From positions 79,265,203-79,280,202 of the forward strand of contig CM060318.1 in assembly GCA_030674155.1 (NCBI GenBank): DNA of 15,000 nucleotides, written 5' to 3'. This DNA is from Stramonita haemastoma (lineage: Eukaryota; Mollusca; Gastropoda; Neogastropoda; Muricidae). The position numbers were made by a program, and so were the translations under genes. Every line of letters begins with the position of its first letter. Position 1 is the stretch's first letter. The notes under the pieces were generated by a model, which saw only the letters and a list, made by a program, of their open reading frames with translations, made no database searches and had not been told where the DNA came from. Below are positions 9,827 to 15,000 of this stretch, one piece after another.

Positions 9827-10260
9827 TGACATACATCGCCAACCCACACACCCATCCTGCTATCCGCAGACCTCATCCTTATCCATCCACCCCTCCATAC
9901 CTACAACATCCCTCACCATCCATACCCTACCCTACCCACCCCTACCCCCAAACCCACACCCACACCTACCACCGCCCCACCCCACTCCCAAACACCCGCA
10001 CACACATCACCAGCCCACCCATCCTCATCCTCATCCTCACCACCCATCCACCTCCATACCTACAAACTTCCACCCACCAACACCCCAACCTACCCACCCA
10101 CACCCCACCACCTCCACACCACCACCCCACCCTCACCAACCAACACAACCAACACAACCAACCCATCACCTCAACAACACTCAACCCAACCCAACCCAAC
10201 CCAACCCACACCATACCCACCCACCCAACTACCCACGCCACACCCATCCACCCAGCACTA
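9750..10260. repeat. C/A-rich, G-poor low-complexity block
   Basis: AC repeats (to about 9826) pass into some 430 bases made almost only of C, A and T, with recurring CCCACC, CCATCC, ACAACCA and CCCAA units; G is rare. Two places have regularly spaced C runs: about 9925-9955 (six runs of three to five C) and 10184-10206 (five CCC runs two bases apart). The minus strand would therefore be G-rich, with quadruplex potential. The minus-strand open frame of Gly/Val/Trp is an artefact. Confidence 0.85.
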
Positions 10261-10540
10261 GCCTAACCCTCTTCCTTAGTGATAGTATGTGATCATACTG
10301 ATCATAATTATGTCTTTTCTAGTCAATGGTTTTAATAACATTGTATCCAAACATTGGTGTGTGTATGTATGTGTGCGTTTGTGTGTGTGTGTGCGAGTGC
10401 GCGCGCGCGTAAAGTGTGAGTGTTTGTGACATTTTTATTGGAAGTCATCATTATAATGTCTGAACAAATAATGAAAATTTAATGTAGCTATTTCGTGTCT
10501 TTGATTATGATTCGTATCAATATGCCTGTCAGTATTGTAA
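10261..10540. other. No gene seen; includes (GT)n/(CG)n patch
   Basis: Contains an alternating GT/GC tract at about 10357-10410. If the minus-strand gene continues, this is intron downstream of the exon at 10588-10970. Confidence 0.5.
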
Positions 10541-10585
10541 TTGCCCTTCAGGGATGATTCAAGTGTTTTTGACTTGACTTGACTT
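10541..10585 (+). mobile_element. Retroelement 3' tail with (GACTT)3 ending at a splice donor
   Basis: CCC-TTCA-GGG forms a small hairpin at about 10546-10555, followed by a T-rich stretch and three GACTT units (10571-10585). This hairpin-then-repeat layout parallels the LINE 3' end at 8632-8690 and the SINE 3' end at 9515-9558. How far the element extends to the left is unknown; it could reach into 10420-10540. The last repeat unit overlaps the host gene's donor site (10582-10587). Confidence 0.55.
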
Positions 10586-10587
10586 AC

Positions 10588-10970
10588 CTGGTGATGTTAC
10601 TCCGGGTATAGCTCTCTTCCGTGACGCTGGTGCTGTCATCCCCGTAGCTGACGTCGGAAGCCTTGTCCACGGGCGACCTTTCCTCGGGGGTGTCCAGCTG
10701 GTAGTAAGGCTGCAGGGTCAGGGGAGGGGGCTTGGCACTGGAGGAGGAGGAGGGGGGTGGGGGCCTCTCGCCGCTCGCAGTCGGCTCGAGGGTGAAGGTG
10801 GGTGGGGAGGTGGTGGGCTGGGGGGAAGGGGTGGTCCCTTCTGGGGGAGAGGCGGTGATGGTGGCGGTGGTGGGGGCGGCGCCGGTGGGGGAGGAGGAGG
10901 GGTCGGGGAGGGTGAGGGAGCTCTTCATCTGTTCCCACTCGTCCAGCTTCTTTTTGAAATCTGCCGTCAC
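10588..10970 (-). CDS. Host gene internal exon, Ser/Thr/Pro-rich (unrecognised)
   Basis: The exon is bounded on the minus strand by an acceptor with a long pyrimidine tract ending CTCTCTCCAG before GTGACGGCAG, and by a strong donor, CAG followed by GTAAGTCAAG. It is 383 bases, entered in phase 0 and left in phase 2. It opens with VTADFKKKLDEWEQMKSSL, probably helical, then about 75 residues rich in Pro, Ser and Thr with runs (PPPPSSSSS), then YYQLDTPEERSPVDKASDVSYGDDST, acidic and Ser-rich with possible phosphorylation sites. GC-rich codon use differs from the LINE. I do not recognise the gene; the composition fits a disordered part of a larger cytoplasmic or nuclear scaffold protein. Further exons must lie beyond the window or in stretches I could not resolve. 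Confidence 0.75.
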
Positions 10971-10996
10971 CTGGAGAGAGAGAGGGAGGAATAAGA

Positions 10997-11402
10997 GTGG
11001 TAGAGAGGTAAGGGCTCATACACAGATGATTGGTTATAGGTATACAGACACATAGACATTAGAGAGTGGGATGGCCTTCAGTAAAAGGACTTGTTTACGG
11101 AAAGCTAAAAAAAAATTAATAGAAACGCAAGGAATGGAAGATGCTGGTTGCAAAATCTTCGGTAGTGTTCTAACGGTCTATTAGACAATGGGATAGTGAA
11201 GTAGTAGAGAGGCAAGGACACAGACACAGATGATTTATTATCGTATACAAATACAGAGACAATATTAGAGAGTGGAATGGCCTTTAGTGGAAGAACGTGC
11301 TTACAGAAAGCTTTAAAAAAACAAAAAAACTGCGAGGTGTGGAGGAAGCTGGTTGCAATATCTCCGGCGATGTTCCAACAGTCTGATATACTATAGGATA
11401 GG
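10997..11402. repeat. Two-copy tandem repeat, unit about 203 bp, within the intron
   Basis: Unit 1 starts near 10997 and unit 2 near 11200. Shared blocks in the same order include GTAGAGAGG, ACACAGATGAT, TTAGAGAGTG, ATGGCCTT, AGAAAGCT or GGAAAGCT, GCTGGTTGCAA and GATGTTC or TAGTGTTC. The copies differ at many positions and by small indels, so the duplication is not recent. Confidence 0.85.
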
Positions 11403-11498
11403 TAAAGGTGAAAGTTGAAACAGACAGACACATGTATACACGCAGACATAGGCACATAGCATATAAGACACACATAACAGACATGATTACAGAGAAAC

Positions 11499-11499
11499 C

Positions 11500-11576
<77 letters not shown>

Positions 11577-11900
11577 ACACACTCACAAGCACACACACAT
11601 CCCCCCACACACAACCCCCCCCCCCCACACACACACACACACAAACACACTCTACAAACACACACACACACATACACACACACTAAACACGCACGCACAA
11701 AACACCCACACATCCCTCCCCCACACACACATCCCCTCATACATTCTACACCCACACCCACCCACCCACCCAACCAGACACACCACACACATCCCACACA
11801 CACACCCCACCCACACCCCACACCCTCCCCCCCCCCCACAACACACCTCCCCCACACACACAACACATCCCCACCCCACCCCACCAACTCCACACACAAA
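11499..11900. repeat. (CA)n and C-rich low-complexity tract in the intron
   Basis: CA repeats to about 11580, then CA mixed with C runs (for example near 11613-11626 and 11827-11837) and CCCACC units to about 11900. On the coding (minus) strand it is GT/G-rich. Large open frames of Val/Cys/Gly or Thr/His across it are artefacts. Confidence 0.9.
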
Positions 11901-11915
11901 AAAATCTATACGTAC

Positions 11916-12167
11916 ATTAACCTTGTACTGGGACATGTCTTGAGCAGCAGTGGTGGTGGGCGGGGCAGGGCCAGCTCCGGGGGGTGGGCTGCCTGAGGAG
12001 GGGACAGGGGCAGGGGGCTGTGTGGAGGAGGAGGAGGAGGAGGCAGGAGCTGCTGCCTCAGAATCGGCCTGGCTGAGGCGTCCCTTCATCCTCTCCAGCT
12101 TGGCCTGTCTCTCCATGGCGCGGAGTCGTTCTTTCTCGATCCGAACCTTCTCCTTCTCCAGTTTGAC
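11916..12167 (-). CDS. Host gene exon: charged coiled coil plus Ser/Pro-rich linker (unrecognised)
   Basis: On the minus strand the acceptor TTCTTTCAG precedes GTCAAACTGG, and the exon runs 252 bases to donor GTACGTAT (an alternative weaker donor GTTAAT lies six bases earlier, 11921-11916). It encodes 84 residues in phase 0. The first 33, VKLEKEKVRIEKERLRAMER and onwards to MKGRL, are a highly charged helix, probably a coiled coil. The rest is AASSSSSS- and PPP-rich, ending TTAAQDMSQYKVN. It joins in frame to the next exon at 10970. The 5' end of this exon is copied several times in the upstream intron (12168-12745, 13063-13093). The gene identity is unknown to me. Confidence 0.75.
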
Positions 12168-12745
12168 CTGAAAGAATAAACACATACACAAAACCATTAA
12201 CACCCTAACTGGACCAGTCTGCGATGGCACAGGAATGGGGGCGGAAGGAGGAATGGGGAGGGGAGGGCTTATTTCTTAATGCGCACTTTCTCCTTTTCCA
12301 GTTTGACCTGACAGGTTGAACACAGTCCTGTTATATACAAAACCATTAATTAACATCCTAACTTGACAAGTCTGCAATGGTACATTGGGGGGGGGGGGTG
12401 GAGCGGGAGGGTGAGAGGACTTATTTCTCAATCCGCACTTTCTCCTTTTCCAGCTTGACCTGACAGAATGAACACAGTCAAATTATATACAAAAACCTTT
12501 AACATCATAACTTGATAAATCTGCAATGGTACATGCCGGATGGAGCGAGAGGGTGAGGGGTGTTATTTCTTAATCCGCGCTTTATCCTTTTCCAGTTTGA
12601 CCTGACAGGTTGAACACGTACACAAAACCATTTACATTTTTTTTAAAAAGCGAGTCTGCAATGGCACAGGGAATTGGGGGCGGACGGGAGGGGGAGGGGG
12701 CATTATTTCTCAATGCACACTTTCTCTTTTTCCAATCCCACCAGA
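12168..12745 (-). repeat. Tandem array of duplicated exon starts with splice acceptors
   Basis: Units of about 140-150 bases repeat the first 36 bases of the exon at 12167 plus its upstream intron. Acceptor-exon junctions on the minus strand fall at 12307, 12459 and 12601, each CTGTCAG before GTCAA(A/G)CTGG, with a degenerate fourth near 12739 that has lost the junction. Each intact copy reads VKLEKEKVRIKK, VKLEKEKVRIEK or VKLEKDKARIKK and is then closed by TAA, where the real exon continues with GAACGA. Between copies the intron parts are also similar (TCTGCAATGG and ACAAAACC on the plus strand). Confidence 0.88.
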
Positions 12746-13018
12746 TGGAAAAACGAATAACATAATCAAAACGCACGCACACAGGTGTGTTTATAAATAC
12801 ATCATCCCGTGTAATATAAATACATCATACCGTGTTTATACATCATCACCGAAGTTGGAACGCAGCTACCTTCATGGTAGGCAAAACAAAACAACAGTTA
12901 CATACGCTAAAATCTCAGTATTGGTCAACCTCGAGAAACAGCTGAGGAAGGAAAAACAATATAATCAAAACATAAATAATAAATAAATAAATAAATAAAC
13001 ATCACAGACAAGTTACCT

Positions 13019-13093
13019 AGCGATGGCATGGGGTTGCTTTTCTTGTTTGTTTGTTTTTCTCTCTATGTGCAATTTCTCCTTTTCCAGTTTCAT
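13019..13093 (-). pseudogene. Distant copy of the exon start; possible cryptic exon
   Basis: On the minus strand CGTCAG precedes ATGAAACTGGAAAAGGAG, matching the duplicated exon start. Unlike the other copies it lacks the early TAA: it stays open as MKLEKEKLHIERK followed by a Lys/Gln-rich stretch, and meets a possible donor, AG before GTAACT, at about 13017. Its length leaves phase 2, which would not join in frame to the phase-0 exon at 12167, so a normal coding role is doubtful. Confidence 0.4.
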
Positions 13094-13164
13094 CTGACGA
13101 TGACGAAAAAAAAGTAAACAACACGTACACTCTAACAGGTAAAAGGTTACCATAACCTATGTGG

Positions 13165-13433
13165 TCTTAGGGCAGCGAGGCGTCAAAGACCTCACTACTC
13201 CAGGGGCCAGGATATTGAGGGCGGCGCCCATCTCCTTTCTCCCTCGCTGCTTTAACTTCCCCGACCCTCAAGAGGGCAGGTACCCATTTACAGCTGTGTA
13301 AGTGGAGGGACTGTACTGAAGCAAAAGCGCGTAAACAGTCACCCATCCAACTGGTAACCACGCTCGATGCTGCTTAACCTTAGCTTGATGAAAGTGAGTG
13401 CTCTGACCACTGAGCTATCCCGTTCCCTAACAC
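13165..13433 (-). mobile_element. Chimeric SINE: tRNA-like start joined to 5S rRNA-like promoter
   Basis: On the minus strand the element begins near 13427 with a tRNA-like A box, ATAGCTCAGTGGTCAGAGC (13417-13399). Instead of a tRNA B box it continues at 13385-13336 into sequence matching the 5S rRNA internal control region: AAGGTTAAGCAGCATCGAGC, TGGTTA and TTGGATGGGTGAC, in the order found in 5S rRNA (AAGCTAAGC, GGTCGGGC, TGGTTAGTA, TTGGATGGGAGAC). The body includes GCTGTAAATGGGTACC, similar to GGTGTAAAAGGGGTACC in the SINE at 9264-9558. The 3' end and target-site duplications were not resolved. Confidence 0.7.
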
Positions 13434-13597
13434 TTTAACTAAACAAGTTTAAGACCACGCAAGTAACCAGACATGTCTACTTTTTTTTTTTTGTATTTGC
13501 AGACCCGGAGGCAAGACAGAAAAATGGAAAACCGATGGGAAGGATTACAACAATGGAAACTTATTTTAAAGTTCTAATGGATTTACATGAACTTGGA

Positions 13598-13932
13598 ACA
13601 CGCACGCACGCAGGTACGCGCGTACGCACGCACATACACACACTCACGCACGCGCACACACACACACGCACGCACGCACACACGCACACTCACATACACA
13701 AAAAGCGAAAAACAGAGAAAGAAGCAGAGAGAGATGGGGGTGAGAGAGAGAGGGCGACAGGAGAGAGATGAGAGAGAGAGAGAGAGAGATGAGAGAAGAG
13801 ATGGAGAGAAGAGAGAGAGAGGAGACGAGAGCGAGAGCGAGAGCGCGCGCGCGCACGCGCACGCGTGTGTGTTGTGTGTGTGTGTGTTTTGTGTGTGTGT
13901 GTGTGTGGTGTGTGTGTGTGTGTGTGTGTGTA
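13598..13932. repeat. Compound repeat (CA/CG)n - (GA)n - (CG)n(GT)n
   Basis: CACG/CACA repeats (13598-13700), then purine-only GA-rich sequence (about 13710-13840), then CG repeats (about 13842-13865) and GT repeats (to 13932). The left and right arms are roughly reverse complements. All open frames through it are repeat artefacts. Confidence 0.92.
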
Positions 13933-14280
13933 TACAAATATAAATAAATGAACATGAAATGAAAATAACTGATGCGGCAGGAGTTACACAAAACAATGTT
14001 TTGGGTAAAATATCCCTACAATTCAGCTATATTTTTTTATACCAGTAGCAATCATTACGCTCAGTTTATTTTCTTCCGAAAGAAATTCCCGCAATATAAT
14101 TATATATCATCATTTTTACCCTAGTTTCTCTATACCCTATTGCAAAGCCAGGCTTTTTTCCCGTGGATTCATTCATTTGTTAACGCTGGTTTAAATGCTG
14201 GTACCGACATTTTTTACTGTATTAGTTTTTATCATTGTTTTGTGAAGTCCTGTCTGTCGGAAGGTAGGTATGTCTATTAT
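13933..14280. other. No gene seen; AT-rich
   Basis: No supported coding sequence, RNA gene or mobile element was recognised. Confidence 0.5.
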
Positions 14281-14391
14281 TCAGTCAGTCAGTCAGTCAG
14301 TCAGTCAGTCAGTCAGTGTGTCGATGTGTCTGTCTGTCTGTCTGTCTGTCTGTCCTGTCTGTCTCTGTTCTTCTTCTCTCTCTGTCTCTCT

Positions 14392-14430
<39 letters not shown>

Positions 14431-14432
14431 CT

Positions 14433-14486
<54 letters not shown>

Positions 14487-14497
14487 TCTCTTCTCCC
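14281..14497. repeat. Compound microsatellite (CAGT)n(GTCT)n(TC)n
   Basis: CAGT units at 14281-14316, GTCT units at about 14328-14363 and TC units with TTCTC interruptions to about 14497. Confidence 0.95.
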
Positions 14498-14540
14498 TCT
14501 GAGTGTAACGGTTTGGTGTAATAAAATCTTTGTCATTGTC
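14498..14540 (+). mobile_element. Possible retroelement 3' tail between TC tracts
   Basis: A short unique segment with AATAAA at about 14520-14525, followed by ATCTTTGTCATTG, then TC repeats. It resembles the fragment at 8755-8815 in position (between TC tracts) and in having AATAAA near the end. It is too short to assign, and chance is a real alternative. Confidence 0.3.
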
Positions 14541-14936
14541 TCTCTCTTTTCCAAGTTCTTAGGATCTTTGTAACACATATACATCAAAGAAAAAAATAGT
14601 AAAACTGATCTCTCCTCTACTTCCTTGTCTCAAGTGACAACAGTATTTTCGAAAACATCAGAAAGGATGAGAGCAGTAATCCATAATTCCCACGTGTCAG
14701 GCGATTCTACTAGGCCAGGAAACTCGGTCACCAGACCACCCTGTCTGTCTGCCAGCCTCATCTGTGCAGCCACTGTCATCCGATAGGCAGACAATCAATA
14801 AGCAGGTAACACTGCCATCAAAGTGTCACACAAGACACTAATTGACACAGGCACCTTCCCTGTTCCTTCTTTTCCTATCCAGTGTCAGGATTATTTCTAT
14901 CTGTCATAGGCATTGGCAGAGTGTTCTGCTAGGGTT
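14541..14936. other. No gene seen
   Basis: Unique sequence with no protein-like open frame and no recognisable repeat. Confidence 0.5.
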
Positions 14937-14937
14937 G

Positions 14938-14939
14938 AC

Positions 14940-15000
<61 letters not shown>
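14938..15000. repeat. (CTGT)n(CT)n microsatellite, cut by the window end
   Basis: CTGT units to about 14987, then CT units to the window edge; the right boundary lies outside. Confidence 0.95.

Larger units (their letters stand above)
10971..11915 (-). other. Intron of the minus-strand host gene
   Basis: Between the two exons, with donor GTACGTAT at its right end and acceptor ...CTCCAG at its left end. It holds the 203-bp tandem duplication (10997-11402) and a long CA-rich tract (about 11499-11900, GT-rich on the coding strand). Phase 0 at both sides keeps the frame: ...SQYKVN joined to VTADFKK... Confidence 0.7.

Noticed and set aside
10184..10206. Telomeric repeat
   Set aside because: The minus-strand unit is GGGTT, not TTAGGG, and only five copies lie within low-complexity sequence.
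9966..10247. Minus-strand Gly/Val/Trp-rich open frame
   Set aside because: Artefact of the G-poor C/A-rich block.
11105..11899. 264-codon minus-strand open frame rich in Val/Cys/Gly
   Set aside because: It covers intronic GT-rich repeat and the duplicated intron units; real splice sites exclude it.
13336..13385. 5S rRNA gene
   Set aside because: Only the internal control region matches; the 5' and 3' parts of 5S rRNA are absent and it is fused to a tRNA-like segment.

Overview
The window looks like nuclear DNA of an invertebrate animal, most likely a mollusc and plausibly a caenogastropod snail. The grounds are very dense compound microsatellites of the (TC)n/(TCTG)n kind, several tRNA-derived SINEs whose shared core resembles repeats I associate with snail genomes, an APE-type LINE carrying a 2A-like peptide, and intron-containing coding sequence. 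The species call is inference; the features below come from the sequence.

Layout. Positions 1-3502 hold no convincing gene: three diverged SINE copies (about 130-290 on the minus strand, 2098-2409 and 2410-2790 on the plus strand) lie among long microsatellites. Positions 3503-8690 are an apparently full-length, roughly 5.2 kb LINE on the plus strand. It has a short 5' UTR, an ORF1 that opens with a hydrophobic leader and a 2A ribosome-skipping motif followed by a coiled coil and an L1-ORF1-like RNA-binding region, then an ORF2 with intact endonuclease, reverse transcriptase and a C-terminal CCHC finger, and a 3' end with a small hairpin, AATAAA and five TTCGAG repeats. ORF1 and ORF2 share one reading frame and are separated by a single TAG; the 88 codons between that TAG and the first-called ORF2 start are open, while the other two frames carry 17 stops. 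The LINE lies between (TC)n tracts on both sides, and a second retroelement 3' tail sits in the same downstream tract.

Positions 8990-10585 contain a complete tRNA-headed SINE with perfect 13-bp target-site duplications (9251-9571), a strongly C/A-biased low-complexity block (about 9750-10260), and a LINE/SINE-like 3' tail ending inside a host splice donor. Positions 10588-12167 carry two exons of a minus-strand host gene that I do not recognise (a charged coiled-coil segment followed by Ser/Thr/Pro-rich sequence), split by a 945-bp intron. Upstream of the first exon (12168 to about 13093) the 5' end of that exon, with its splice acceptor, is duplicated in a tandem array of about 140-150 bp units, each ending in a stop codon. 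A minus-strand SINE with a tRNA-like start joined to a 5S-rRNA-like promoter segment lies at about 13165-13433. The remainder is microsatellite and sequence with no recognisable gene.

How the parts relate. The LINE ORFs would together make its retrotransposition machinery, with the 2A element separating the leader from the RNA-binding part. The SINEs have no protein and would depend on a LINE; several LINE/SINE 3' ends here share a hairpin-plus-short-repeat design. The host gene exons are independent of the LINE, but their introns and one splice donor have been shaped by repeats.
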